NCBI RefSeq assembly: GCF_002846555.1
Contig: NZ_PJMS01000001.1
Coordinates: 5,735,501-5,799,500 of the forward strand
DNA: 64,000 nt
Origin: Aquimarina sp. MAR_2010_214
GTDB taxonomy: Bacteria > Bacteroidota > Bacteroidia > Flavobacteriales > Flavobacteriaceae
Direction of reading: 5' to 3'
The notes under the pieces are model-generated. The model did no database searches, was not told the origin of the DNA, and saw only the letters and a program-made list of their open reading frames with translations. The position numbers were made by a program, and so were the translations under genes. Below, one piece after another: positions 37,169-46,190 of the stretch (positions are counted from its first letter, which is position 1; each line of letters opens with the position of its first letter).

Positions 37169-37321
37169 ATGAAAATAGAACTTATCATTACCGACAAAGA
37201 GGAATTAAATTATTTACAAAGTTCCTTAGCCGCAGCAATACATCAATTAGCCATATCAGAAAAAAACCATGAAGATAGTATTTATTGGTTATCACAAATC
37301 TTACTTTTATCTTACGAGTAG
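37169..37321 (+). CDS. Small conserved protein of element A
   Basis: 50 residues starting ATG 37169 (MKIELIITDKEELNYL), ending LLLSYE. It aligns with the 79-residue protein at the same place in elements B and C (TRPDEFLYMKNSLLENLY, AVYWISKILIAS versus SIYWLSQILLLS). Helical and uncharacterised. Position directly after the recombinases and conservation across diverged elements suggest a function, possibly an excision or directionality factor, which is speculative. Confidence 0.65.
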   Translation: MKIELIITDKEELNYLQSSLAAAIHQLAISEKNHEDSIYWLSQILLLSYE

Positions 37322-37329
37322 TATAATAA

Positions 37330-38250
37330 TCAAGTGACTCCCTACGGTCGGCATATTATTATGGGCGCAGACAAAAAAGTCTTTGCCCATAAGCTGTTAT
37401 AAGGTGTTCCTTCGTCACTCGTTCCCTGCTTCGCCAGTTGCTATCGCACCATAATCACTTCCTCGCCTTCGGTCGTCAGCAATTATTACTGGTCTTCGCG
37501 GGACTCCTTCCTCCATCACCCGTAGCTACTTTTTTGCTTAAAAACAATAAGGTACGCTATCGCTAAATACTAAATTAAGCAAAACCGCTACTTCATGGGC
37601 TACGCCGCTTAGTCGCAACCTAGCCGATTATTTATGTGGAAGTTAATATCTGATAAAGAAGAACACATAAAAATCGTCTGGCACACAAAACCACTACGTT
37701 CCTTTTTGTGTGTCGGTTGCTCCACTACGCTTTGGCTACGCCTTTGTCTTCTGCGTTCGCCACGCAGGCATCTTCAATCGCCAGATAGCTATGATCAATC
37801 TTGAAGCTGAAGCACTACACTTACAGCCTTTGCGCACTTCAGCTTCAAGATCAATCGATCTTACTCAAACGGAAAATATTTTAAGAAAAAGTGGAATGCG
37901 GTGGCTGATGTAGTAGGTCTTCCGCTTTTTATTAAAATACTAGCCTTAATGGCGATTGAATGACCCCACAATGCTTAGAATCACGTCTACGACACGATTA
38001 TATGTGTATAATACTATAATATCTCTCCTAAAAATAGCTTGTTAGAAGTCAAAATCTTTAAGTGTAGTAGTCGGTGCGCGGCTATTTTATATAAACCCTG
38101 TTATAGACCCTGACTAAAGGGAAGTGCGGGTATAATAAGGATTATGTAAAGATAGCTTTGGTGACGTTCGCTGGCAATAGTAGTAACAAATACAGAATGC
38201 TGTAATGTAGGTATACTCTAAATTATTACTTTAGCATAGCAGACAGATAT
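37330..38250 (+). ncRNA. Conserved structured non-coding region of element A
   Basis: Nearly 1 kb, richer in G+C than its surroundings and colinear with 45200-46180 in element B. Hairpins: ATGGGCGCAGAC (37361-37372) with GTCTTTGCCCAT (37379-37390); TGGCACACAAAA (37679-37690) with TTTTGTGTGTCG (37704-37715); CTGCGT/ACGCAG (37751-37767); ATCTTGAAGCTGAAG (37798-37812) with CTTCAGCTTCAAGAT (37837-37851). TTCAATCGCCA (37773-37783) can pair with TGGCGATTGAA (37950-37960) around the last hairpin. Two of these stems show compensatory changes against B. It may be an RNA, a folded DNA end, or both. A 67-codon frame at 37710 is not supported as a gene, because it is frameshifted relative to B. Confidence 0.5.
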
Positions 38251-38324
38251 ATGACAGGTAGGACGTTCTTTTTTTTAGCAGTTTTAACAGGTGTCTGGGA
38301 AAAATGTGACCGCAAAATTTATTT

Positions 38325-39398
38325 TTGGGCGTAAATGGTGACCATTTAGGGAACATAAGACTATCCTACAAAGACCGCGACAATGATGGCAAAATTGATG
38401 TTGTGCGAAATAACATAGATATTGATGGAGATAATGACAACCTTCACGAAATTATCCAAATACAGGATTACTATCCTTTTGGATTAGAAATAGAATATGG
38501 TGCAGATCATCCTAATTCACTAATTACAGGAAGTAATGAACATCCATATAAATTTCAGGGAGTTGAGCTTAATGAAGATTTAGGACTTAACTTATATGAA
38601 ATGGATTTTAGGCAATATGATCCCGCAATTGGTAGGTTTACTTCTACCGATCCACTAGCAGAAGAAAGAAATTGGTTAACGCCTTATAATTTTGTTCAAA
38701 ATAATCCTATTTTAAGGATTGATCCAAGTGGATTGTTAGATGATTATGGAATTGATCAGCAAGGGAATATCTCTCTACTTCAAAAAACAGATGACAATAC
38801 AGATACTCTTTATGCAACAACAACTAATGAAAACGGAGAAACGGTTAAAGATGAAAGTAAAGGCTCGGTTACAGTAGGTAAGGAATCAGATGGCAGTAGT
38901 ATAGTTTCTGATCTGGCAAACAATATGACTACTGAACAATATGATGATTATGGGATAACTAAAGAAAGAAGCGTGAGTATTGCTGTTACAGATGAAAAGA
39001 ATAAAAACGATGTTTTTAAAGTTTTTAAGTTTGCAGCAGATAACTCAAATGTAGAATGGAGTGTCGGTAAAATTAATTATCAAGGTTTAGGTACTAACTA
39101 TCAAATAGGAACTTATCACGAGAGACATTTATCACCAGGAATTCGAAACTCAAAAATAGGGAGTCCTTTGGGATTACTTCATTCACATCCTAATCAATTA
39201 ACAAATAGTGAGAGAAATGAAAGTTTAGGAGGAGACACATCTGTTTCTACAAACTTTCTAAGAAGATACGGTGCAAATAAACCTTATTTAATATACTTTC
39301 CTAGTACTCAAAATACCACTAGATTATTACTGCCAAGAGAGGATTTTCTCATTGGGTCAACAGTAAGAAAGAGAAATAATCAAAAAATAAAATTTTAA
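38325..39398 (+). CDS. Orphan RHS core tip with JAB-like toxin domain (cassette 2)
   Basis: RHS homology starts at 38337 (GDHLGNIRLSYKDRDNDG). The frame is closed by a stop at 38307-38309, and the only upstream initiator is a TTG at 38325, so this is a promoterless tip rather than a full gene. The core runs through QDYYPFGLEIEYG, LYEMDFRQYDPAIGRFTS and NNPILRIDPSG. The variable tip has the metal-protease-like motif GLLHSHPNQL followed by GGDTS, as in JAB-like toxin 1 domains of polymorphic toxins. A lipoprotein gene follows. Probably silent until recombined onto an RHS shell. Confidence 0.75.
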   Translation: MGVNGDHLGNIRLSYKDRDNDGKIDVVRNNIDIDGDNDNLHEIIQIQDYYPFGLEIEYGADHPNSLITGSNEHPYKFQGVELNEDLGLNLYEMDFRQYDPAIGRFTSTDPLAEERNWLTPYNFVQNNPILRIDPSGLLDDYGIDQQGNISLLQKTDDNTDTLYATTTNENGETVKDESKGSVTVGKESDGSSIVSDLANNMTTEQYDDYGITKERSVSIAVTDEKNKNDVFKVFKFAADNSNVEWSVGKINYQGLGTNYQIGTYHERHLSPGIRNSKIGSPLGLLHSHPNQLTNSERNESLGGDTSVSTNFLRRYGANKPYLIYFPSTQNTTRLLLPREDFLIGSTVRKRNNQKIKF

Positions 39399-39400
39399 AT

Positions 39401-39946
39401 ATGAAATGGTATATAATATCTTGTTTTGTATTACCCATAGTAATTATTGGATGTAATTCAAATGATAGGAAAGATGAGAAAAATAATTTGATTGACGAAG
39501 AATTAGCTAAAGTCATTGATAAGTATATTGAATATAAACCAATAGAAATAACGTACGGAGAAGGTTTGAAGAAATATTATGCAAAAGGTTTTTCTCATCC
39601 TTCTTATCATATATACTTTGAAAAGGTAAAAAATGACACTTTATTTACAATAACTTTATTTCCTCAATTACATACTTTTGAATTAGAACCTCGAGCTACA
39701 GAAGACAAGGATGAAGATGTTTTTTTAGCAACGTACCCAAAGGGATTTTTTACTTATAAAAATAAATATCCTATAATAGTCTTTGATAAAAAGTCTATTG
39801 CTAACAAATTCTATAATAGGGAAGTACTACATTCTATTGCCGATACCCTTATTACAACTAATTATGATGATATCAGAGATTATCAAGCAGATAAATGGAT
39901 TTATAAAATGGAAAATGGAAAAATATCTAATAGAATAAATTTATAA
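39401..39946 (+). CDS. Putative immunity lipoprotein for the JAB-like toxin (cassette 2)
   Basis: 181 residues starting 2 bases after the toxin stop. Signal MKWYIISCFVLPIVIIGC with lipobox IIGC (C18). The mature part is charged, with KYIEYKPIEITYGEG and ADTLITTNYDD, and has no recognised family. Periplasmic location implies that the toxin is met outside the cytoplasm, which is unusual for a JAB-type isopeptidase fold. Identical to 47407-47952. Confidence 0.7.
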   Translation: MKWYIISCFVLPIVIIGCNSNDRKDEKNNLIDEELAKVIDKYIEYKPIEITYGEGLKKYYAKGFSHPSYHIYFEKVKNDTLFTITLFPQLHTFELEPRATEDKDEDVFLATYPKGFFTYKNKYPIIVFDKKSIANKFYNREVLHSIADTLITTNYDDIRDYQADKWIYKMENGKISNRINL

Positions 39947-40001
39947 TAAAGCCCAGTTCCGTAAAGTCTCCTGACTTAGCGTACATTAATAAAGTAAAGA
40001 A

Positions 40002-40033
40002 AGTCACAACGTGTAGAAATGTTGTGGCTTTTT
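40002..40033. terminator. Terminator at the left end of element B
   Basis: AGTCACAAC (40002-40010) pairs with GTTGTGGCT (40021-40029), one G-T pair, then T-rich. Same place and design as the stem in element A but different sequence. A copy lies at 48008-48039 in element C. Confidence 0.75.
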
Positions 40034-40247
40034 ATGTTTTATGCAGCATATAAAGACTACATTTTTAAGGTCAAAAATGTAATTTGGTCAAAAACAGGGT
40101 TTAAAAAAGCATTAAAATATTATTGTAATAAACTGTTTTGTAGTCTATTATGAAATAGCACTACATTTTTGATGTTAAAAATGCATGGTAATTATATATA
40201 GTAATAAAAGAAGTTAAATATAAAGTTTATTAAAACTATGAGTTTTG

Positions 40248-40595
40248 TTATGTAAGTTGTTTTTGTATATCTTTTTGAAATACGAAAGCTTTAAGCATTG
40301 CTTTTACACTAGTAATATCTTCATTATTTAATAACTGTACTTTGTGAAATAATTGTAGTAGTTCCTCATCATTAAGTTTATTATTTACAATTTGCTCATC
40401 AGAACCATAAATAAGTGAATCTGTAGACACTTCTAAAGCATCAGCAATCTTTTTAGCTACATCGATGGTTGGTGATGTTAAATTACGCTCATATCTTGAT
40501 ATATGTGTAGCGTGTACATCTATCATCTTAGCAAGATCACCTTGTGATATATCCTTCTCAGCACGTATTCTCTTTAAATTATCGCCAAATGACAT
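40248..40595 (-). CDS. XRE-family HTH repressor of element B
   Basis: 115 residues from ATG 40595 (MSFGDNLKRIRAEKDISQGD). A start 63 bases further upstream would add a hydrophobic stretch not belonging to the HTH fold and run into the promoter. HTH_3 at about 5-60 (LAKMIDVHATHISRYERN, LEVSTDSLIYG), helical C-terminus. Divergent from the ATPase gene; the intergenic dyads differ from those of element A, so the two repressors probably have different specificity. Confidence 0.9.
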   Translation of the reverse strand: MSFGDNLKRIRAEKDISQGDLAKMIDVHATHISRYERNLTSPTIDVAKKIADALEVSTDSLIYGSDEQIVNNKLNDEELLQLFHKVQLLNNEDITSVKAMLKAFVFQKDIQKQLT

Positions 40596-40718
40596 AAGTG
40601 TAAATATTAATAGATAAAACATCAAAAATGTTATACAAATGTAGATAATTATGAACATAAAATATAACAGAGTTAAAAATAATAGTCAAAGTGTATATTT
40701 TTAAATAAACAAATTGTA

Positions 40719-40742
40719 TATATTTGTAGTCAAATATGACTA
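40719..40742. promoter_or_regulatory. Promoter/operator of the element B recombination operon
   Basis: TATATTTG (40719-40726) fits TAnnTTTG. It is followed immediately by a dyad TAGTCA-AATA-TGACTA (40727-40742), 19 bases before the ATPase ATG. AGTCA occurs again at 40684-40688. Placement fits autorepression by the XRE protein. Confidence 0.6.
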
Positions 40743-40760
40743 TTAAAATATTTTTCAACA

Positions 40761-42329
40761 ATGTTAGATATTACTAATCCAAACAACTACAGTTATTTTA
40801 CAAAAGAGTTAGAAATCCATATTCTAGGTGGTATCAAGTTCAACAACCTAGAACGTATGCGTGTTACATTAAGCATACAAAAACCTGAGAATAATAATGT
40901 ACTACGACATAGTATTGATCTGTATAATGATAATACAATAGAGCGATTGGTAAGAAAAGTAGCAGAACGTATAGAAATTGGTACAAGTGTGGTACGTATA
41001 ACATTACAAGAATTAACAGCAGCATTAGAACAATACCGTATTGATCAGATTGATAAAGAGCAGGAAGTTCCTGCAACCAAATCATTATCCAGTAAAGAGC
41101 TGCGAGCCGCAGAGGCATTTTTAAAAGACAAAGACTTACTAAAAAACACAAATGAACTCATCGGTAAATCTGGTGTGATCGGGGAAGAAACCAATCGATT
41201 ATTAATGTATCTAATCTTTACCAGTCGTAAAACATCAAACCCATTACATTGTATTAGTCTTGGTAGTTCGGGAGTTGGTAAAACACATCTACAATCTAAA
41301 GTAGCAGAACTTATACCCGAAGAAGATAAAATAGAAATCACGGTATTATCTGCCAACGCCTTTTACTATTTTAATAGAACAGAATTACAACATAAGTTAA
41401 TCTTAATCGAGGATTTAGACGGTGCAGAATCTGTACTTTACCCATTACGGGAGCTACAATCTAAAAAGAAGATTACCAAAACGGTAGTTCATAAAGACAG
41501 AAAAGGTAATACCAAAACAATACACCTAACCGTAGAAGGCCCTGTAAGTGTTGCAGGTTGTACTACACAAGAAAGTATTTACGAAGATAACAGCAATCGT
41601 AGTTTTTTACTTTATATCGATGAATCTAGCGAGCAAGATAAAAAAATCATGCACTATCAGCGGAGAGCCTCCGCGGGCAAAATAAACAAGGATGATGAGT
41701 TCATATCTGCTAGATTTTTACGAGATGTACAAAGAATCTTAAAACCTATAAAAGTCATTAATCCATATGCAGAATATCTAGAGTTACCCGAATCTGTATT
41801 TAAGCCAAGGAGAACCAATAGCCACTATTTACAATTTATAGAAGCCCTTACCTTTTACAAACAGTATCAACGGGAGCGTAAATATGATGAACAAACCGGT
41901 GAAGAATATATAGAAACTACTACCCAAGATATACAAGAAGCAAACGATATTATCAACGAAGTACTCTTGCGCAAAAGTGATACCATAACAGGAGCAGTAC
42001 GAAACCACTTAGAACGTCTCAAAAGGTATTTAAAACAAAATAATCAAACCACTTTTAGTAATACTGAAATACGAAGAAACCTACGAGTAAAAGAAACCAC
42101 GCTACGCAGATACAATACACAATTACTAGAAGAAGGCTATATAAAACGGATAAAGAAAGCTAAGACCAAAAGCTATTGCTTTGAAATTATAGATATCGAC
42201 GAATACACAAATCTTAAAACCCAGATAGACAATGCATTAAATACTTGTCTGGATCGACTCGATGCCGCCAGTTCGCCACCAAATCGCCATACCCCAAGTG
42301 GCGAAGTTAAAATAAAGAAAGTCAGTTAA
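40761..42329 (+). CDS. AAA+ ATPase with C-terminal winged helix (element B)
   Basis: 522 residues, colinear with the element A protein. Walker A GSSGVGKTH at 168-176, Walker B LILIEDLD near 213-220, and the same AGCTTQESIYEDNSNRSF stretch. The C-terminal winged-helix-like region is present (TFSNTEIRRNLRVKETTL). The linker around 95-115 is the most different part between A and B. Starts a five-gene plus-strand run. Confidence 0.75.
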   Translation: MLDITNPNNYSYFTKELEIHILGGIKFNNLERMRVTLSIQKPENNNVLRHSIDLYNDNTIERLVRKVAERIEIGTSVVRITLQELTAALEQYRIDQIDKEQEVPATKSLSSKELRAAEAFLKDKDLLKNTNELIGKSGVIGEETNRLLMYLIFTSRKTSNPLHCISLGSSGVGKTHLQSKVAELIPEEDKIEITVLSANAFYYFNRTELQHKLILIEDLDGAESVLYPLRELQSKKKITKTVVHKDRKGNTKTIHLTVEGPVSVAGCTTQESIYEDNSNRSFLLYIDESSEQDKKIMHYQRRASAGKINKDDEFISARFLRDVQRILKPIKVINPYAEYLELPESVFKPRRTNSHYLQFIEALTFYKQYQRERKYDEQTGEEYIETTTQDIQEANDIINEVLLRKSDTITGAVRNHLERLKRYLKQNNQTTFSNTEIRRNLRVKETTLRRYNTQLLEEGYIKRIKKAKTKSYCFEIIDIDEYTNLKTQIDNALNTCLDRLDAASSPPNRHTPSGEVKIKKVS

Positions 42330-42371
42330 TTAAGTGCTTCTCGCCACAAACCTTTAAAAAACACATACCGT

Positions 42372-43289
42372 ATGAAAAAATTAAAGCTACAAAACGATAG
42401 CTACAAGATACTATTGTCTGATTTTGAACAATGGTTAGATATCTTAGGTTATAATGACAGGACAGTATATTATACCCCAATCTTTATGCGGGAGTTCTTC
42501 CACTGGTTAGAAACCCATGATATCCAACAGTTAGACCAGATCACTATCGATACCGTAAAAGCGTATTATAAATATTTAGGACAGCGCAGTAATCAACGTA
42601 CTGGCGCAGGATTAAGCAAAGCCTATCTTAACAAACATCAAAATGCACTTAGAAAGTTTAGGGAATACCTAAAAAAGCATGGTGCAAAAACCTTTAAAAT
42701 ACATCTTCGACTAGAAAAGAAAGAAAGTGCCATAAAAGATATCCTTACTCAATCAGAGATCAAACAACTCTTTGCAGTGACCAGTTACAGCAGTAAGTAT
42801 CAGCGTACCCGATTACGTGATAAAGCCATCCTTGTTATATTATACAGTTGCGGTTTACGTAGAAAAGAAGCCGTAAGTCTTGATATAGGTGACATCCTTT
42901 TTGATGCAGGGCGTGTGTTTGTCAGACAAGGAAAAAATTATAAAGAACGCTACGTACCGATCAATAAACACAACATACGAATCCTAGAAGATTATATCTA
43001 TGAAGCACGACCCATGTATACTGGTAGTCATGCTACAGAAGCCCTATTTATCAATAAATACGGAAATCGTATGCACGGTCAGGATATGGGCAGAAGGTTA
43101 CAACATTTACTAACCCTTGTAGATGATGAAATCTTAAGAGAGAAACATATTACTCCACATTGTTTACGGCATAGTATCGCAACACATTTATTACAACAAG
43201 GCATGAAGATCGAAGACATACAACAGTTTTTAGGGCATAGCTCTTTAAAATCTACACAGATATACACACACTTACTTGAATCATTATGA
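42372..43289 (+). CDS. Tyrosine recombinase 1 of element B (complete active site)
   Basis: 305 residues. R163 (CGLRRKEA), K188 (VRQGKNYKER), H263 and R266 (HCLRH), H289 (LGHSS) and Y298 (TQIYTH) are all present. The C-terminal 40 residues are nearly the same as in element A (GMKIEDIQQFLGHSSL). Overlaps recombinase 2 by 4 bases (ATGA). Confidence 0.93.
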   Translation: MKKLKLQNDSYKILLSDFEQWLDILGYNDRTVYYTPIFMREFFHWLETHDIQQLDQITIDTVKAYYKYLGQRSNQRTGAGLSKAYLNKHQNALRKFREYLKKHGAKTFKIHLRLEKKESAIKDILTQSEIKQLFAVTSYSSKYQRTRLRDKAILVILYSCGLRRKEAVSLDIGDILFDAGRVFVRQGKNYKERYVPINKHNIRILEDYIYEARPMYTGSHATEALFINKYGNRMHGQDMGRRLQHLLTLVDDEILREKHITPHCLRHSIATHLLQQGMKIEDIQQFLGHSSLKSTQIYTHLLESL

Positions 43290-44176
43290 AAGATTATTAC
43301 ACATACTTAGAAGAACTACAACATAGTGAGCGAACCATCAAAACGAATCTTTACAATATTGATAAGTTCAAACAATGGTGCAAAACCAAACGTACCAAAC
43401 CAGAGCATTTAACCTACAAACAATTACTCAACTACATCAATCACCTAAAAACTACCAACAAACCCGAAACCATCAATAGACATATCTGGGCAATCAAACA
43501 TTATTGTACGTATCTGATAGAACAAGGGTATCGAACAGATAATATTGCAGAGGGTCTAAAGGTGAGAGGAGAGCGTAAAAAAGTGTTCCATAACTTGCTT
43601 ACCAGTGATGAATTAGAAGATCTGTTTTACAGTTATGAAACTGATAAGATATGGAAGGATAATTTTTATTACAAAGCCACAGCAAAACGTAATAAGATAG
43701 TTGTAGGGTTATTAGTGTACCAGGGTTTATTGAGTAACAACTTTAAAGCTTTAGAAGTAGAACATGTAGACTTACGTAGGGGAACAATTTATATCTCAAG
43801 TACCCGACGCAATGCATGGCGAAAACTAGAGTTAAAACCTTGGCAAATTATAGAACTCAAGGAATACATAGAAGAAATACGTCCTATCCTACAAGATCAT
43901 ATAGGTACAAATGATGAAAAGCTGTTCCCTCTAAACACCCCACAGTTCAATACCATCTTACATCCAATCTTAAAAAAGCTAAAAACCTACAATCAAAAAG
44001 TCACTAACAATACTCATATCAGAGCAAGTGTTATTGTCAACTGGTTAGGGCAGTATAATATCAGAAAAGTACAGCAAATGGCAGGTCATAGACATATTAG
44101 TTCTACAGAATCCTACAAACAAGATAATCTGGAAAGCTTACACGAAGCTATCAACCAGTTCCACCCATTACATTAA
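43286..44176 (+). CDS. Tyrosine recombinase 2 of element B (non-canonical active site)
   Basis: 296 residues. Arg I is replaced by L149 (QGLLSNN) and the HxxRH box reads THIRA (T243, R246, A247). H268 (AGHRH) and Y277 (TESYK) remain. The C-terminal ESLHEAINQFHP is shared with element A. Start ATG overlaps the upstream TGA, so translation is coupled. Confidence 0.9.
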   Translation: MKDYYTYLEELQHSERTIKTNLYNIDKFKQWCKTKRTKPEHLTYKQLLNYINHLKTTNKPETINRHIWAIKHYCTYLIEQGYRTDNIAEGLKVRGERKKVFHNLLTSDELEDLFYSYETDKIWKDNFYYKATAKRNKIVVGLLVYQGLLSNNFKALEVEHVDLRRGTIYISSTRRNAWRKLELKPWQIIELKEYIEEIRPILQDHIGTNDEKLFPLNTPQFNTILHPILKKLKTYNQKVTNNTHIRASVIVNWLGQYNIRKVQQMAGHRHISSTESYKQDNLESLHEAINQFHPLH

Positions 44177-44200
44177 TTACTAATCTTTAAATATACACTT

Positions 44201-44440
44201 ATGAAACCAAAACAAAACTGTATCAAAATCCCAATAACGCGACCTGATGAGTTCTTATATATGAAAAACTCCCTACTAGAAAATCTCTATTTATTAAGTC
44301 AGCTAGACGATAACTATGAACACAATAGAGGATTTAAAGATGCAGTCTACTGGATATCTAAAATATTAATAGCAAGTCACCTAGCAGAAGAGCGTGAAGT
44401 AATAACACAACAAAGTAAAGAAGCATCAAAGTTGTTATAA
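44201..44440 (+). CDS. Small conserved protein of element B
   Basis: 79 residues, helical (TRPDEFLYMKNSLLENLYLL, FKDAVYWISKILIAS), homologous to the 50-residue protein of element A with an added C-terminal tail. Function unknown. Confidence 0.65.
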   Translation: MKPKQNCIKIPITRPDEFLYMKNSLLENLYLLSQLDDNYEHNRGFKDAVYWISKILIASHLAEEREVITQQSKEASKLL

Positions 44441-44450
44441 AAAAAAGAAT

Positions 44451-44500
44451 AAACTTGATATTCCAATTTGGAATATCAAGTTTTAAAAATAGTAATTTTG
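44451..44500 (+). promoter_or_regulatory. 33-bp palindrome and promoter before the ORF6N gene
   Basis: AAACTTGATATTCCAA (44451-44466), one central T, and TTGGAATATCAAGTTT (44468-44483) are exact inverted arms of 16 bases. TAATTTTG (44493-44500) fits the TAnnTTTG -7 box, 22 bases before the ATG. The palindrome covers the -33 region, so it reads as an operator, perhaps for the ORF6N protein itself, or as a terminator of the upstream operon. Confidence 0.6.
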
Positions 44501-44521
44501 CCAACGAAATAAGCACACAAA

Positions 44522-45043
44522 ATGAGTAAGGAAATAACAATAACAGAAGAAGCCGTAATTAGTAAAATTTATATCATCAGAGATCAAAAAGTAATGTTAG
44601 ATAGAGATTTATCAGAGCTTTACGATGTAACGACAGGTAATTTAAATAAAGCTGTAGGTAGGAATATAAAACGTTTTCCAGAAGATTTTATGTTTGAATT
44701 AACCAAAGAAGAATACGAAAACTTGAAGAGCCAGTTTGGCACCTCAAACTGGGGTGGAACTCGTAAAATGCCAAAAGTTTTTACAGAACAAGGAGTTGCA
44801 ATGTTATCAGGAGTTTTACATAGTGATCGCGCAATTATGGTAAATATCCAAATAATGAGGGCATACTCTAAAATGAGAGAAATGCTAACCGATAATCTAA
44901 GTGTAAAACTAGAAATCGAAGAAATCAAAAAGAAGTTACTAAACCATAGTAAAAATATAGAACTGGTCTTTGACTATCTTGATGAACTACAAGAGAAAAA
45001 AGAAAACCCTAGACCTAAAATCAAAATCGGCTACAAAAAATAA
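44522..45043 (+). CDS. ORF6N domain protein
   Basis: 173 residues. ORF6N DNA-binding domain at about 8-95: EEAVISKIYIIRDQKVMLDR, DLSELYDVTTGNLNKAVGRN, FPEDFMFELTKEEYENL, TEQGVAMLSGVLHSDRAI. A C-terminal coiled coil follows (about 115-160). ORF6N/KilA-N-type proteins are common in phages and mobile elements and are presumed regulators. It has its own promoter and is absent from element A, so it is an accessory of B and C. Confidence 0.9.
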   Translation: MSKEITITEEAVISKIYIIRDQKVMLDRDLSELYDVTTGNLNKAVGRNIKRFPEDFMFELTKEEYENLKSQFGTSNWGGTRKMPKVFTEQGVAMLSGVLHSDRAIMVNIQIMRAYSKMREMLTDNLSVKLEIEEIKKKLLNHSKNIELVFDYLDELQEKKENPRPKIKIGYKK

Positions 45044-45163
45044 TCAAATAACTAAAAAGCTAAAAAGATAAAGCGCACTCAGACTTTAAAAGCTTTTAAT
45101 AAATTTTAATAGCTACAAAAAAATTAAAAAGCTAAAAAAATACATACAGATCATTAACAGGCT

Positions 45164-45187
45164 CGAACCGATACGTTCGGGTTTTTT
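45164..45187 (+). terminator. Putative terminator after the ORF6N gene
   Basis: CGAAC (45164-45168) pairs with GTTCG (45175-45179), followed by GG and six T. Located ~120 bases after the ORF6N stop, just before the structured non-coding region. Confidence 0.5.
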
Positions 45188-45199
45188 GTTGTCATAGAT

Positions 45200-46190
45200 A
45201 AATAGCCAGGTGACTCCTTCCAGTCGAAATATTATTATGGGCTTAGCCAGAAAAAGGCTTTGCCCATAAGCTGCAATAAGGTGTTCCTTCGTCACGCCGC
45301 AAGCTATTTTTTGTTATTCCACAAGTGCAGAAAAAACACTTGTTCCATACCGCTCCAACTTCCTCACCTTCGGTCGGTAGTCTCCACTACAAACAAATAG
45401 CCTTGCTCTGTTCCTCTATCACTCGTAGCTACTTTTTTGCTTAAAAACAATAAGGTTGCCTAACGGCGTATGTTGAATTAAGCAAAACCGCTACTACATG
45501 GGCTACGCCGCTTAGTCGCAACCTAGCCAATTTTTATGTTGAAATTTATATCTGATAAAGAAGAACACATAAAAATCGTCTGGCACACAAAACCACTACG
45601 TTCCTTTTTGTGCGTCGGTTGCTCCACTACGCTTCGGCTACGCCTTTGTTCTGCGTTCGCCACGCAGGCATCTTCAATCGCCAGATGACTATGATAATTA
45701 TTGAAGCTGAAGCACAACAACTACAGCCGTTGCCCTCTTCAGCTTCAATAATCATCGTTCTTACTGTTGCGGAAAACTATTTTAGTAAAAAGAGGAATGC
45801 GGTGGCTGATGTGGTAGGTCTTCCGCTTTTTATTAAAATACTAGCCTTAATGGCGACTGAATGACCCCACAACGCTTGAAATCAGGTCTACGACACGATT
45901 ATATGTGTATAATACTATAATATCTCTCCTAAAAATAGCTTGTTAGAAGTCAAAATCTTCAATGATAGCAGCCTGTGTGTGGCTATTTTATATAAACCCT
46001 GTTATAGACCCTGACGTGAGGAAGTGCGGGTATAATAAGGATTATGTAACATAGCTTTGATCATGCGGCTGGCAATAGTAGTAACAAATACAGAATGCTG
46101 TAATGTAGGTACACTCTAAATTATTACTTTAGCATAGCAGACAGATAGATGATAGACAGAACGTTCTTATTTTTTGCTTAATAGCAGGGT
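45200..46190 (+). ncRNA. Conserved structured non-coding region of element B
   Basis: Counterpart of 37330-38250. Hairpin ATGGGCTTAGCC (45237-45248) with GGCTTTGCCCAT (45256-45267) and hairpin TTATTGAAGCTGAAG (45698-45712) with CTTCAGCTTCAATAA (45737-45751). Relative to element A these carry paired changes that keep the stems: an A-T to C-G swap in the first, and C-G to A-T plus A-T to T-A in the second. The outer pairing TTCAATCGCCA (45673-45683) with TGGCGACTGAA (45851-45861) has one mismatch here. An 84-codon frame at 45610 is present but not kept intact in element A. Confidence 0.5.

Larger units (their letters stand above)
33130..38336. mobile_element. Element A: two-tyrosine-recombinase element inserted between RHS toxin cassettes
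   Basis: Extent approximate. Contents in order: terminator, divergent XRE repressor (-), AAA+ ATPase, two tyrosine recombinases, small 50-residue protein, then ~1 kb of conserved non-coding DNA. The right end abuts RHS core sequence resuming at GGTGACCATTTAGGG (38337). Element B has the same order plus an ORF6N gene; protein sequences of A and B are clearly homologous but well diverged. The shared right-end word is TTTTTG(GG)CGTAA, with GCGTA at 38329-38333 here and 46227-46231 in B. No clear terminal inverted repeats or target duplication were found, as expected for tyrosine-recombinase elements. Confidence 0.7.

Noticed and set aside
37710..37913. Possible small protein in the non-coding end of element A, with a counterpart at 45610-45864 and 53616-53870
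   Set aside because: The frames share CVRHAGIFNRQ, but A and B differ by a 1-base indel that changes the C-terminus, and paired stem changes cross the region; structure explains the conservation better than coding.
40596..40658. Longer start for the element B XRE protein (same at 48602-48664)
   Set aside because: Adds a hydrophobic leader not found in the element A homologue and not part of the HTH fold.
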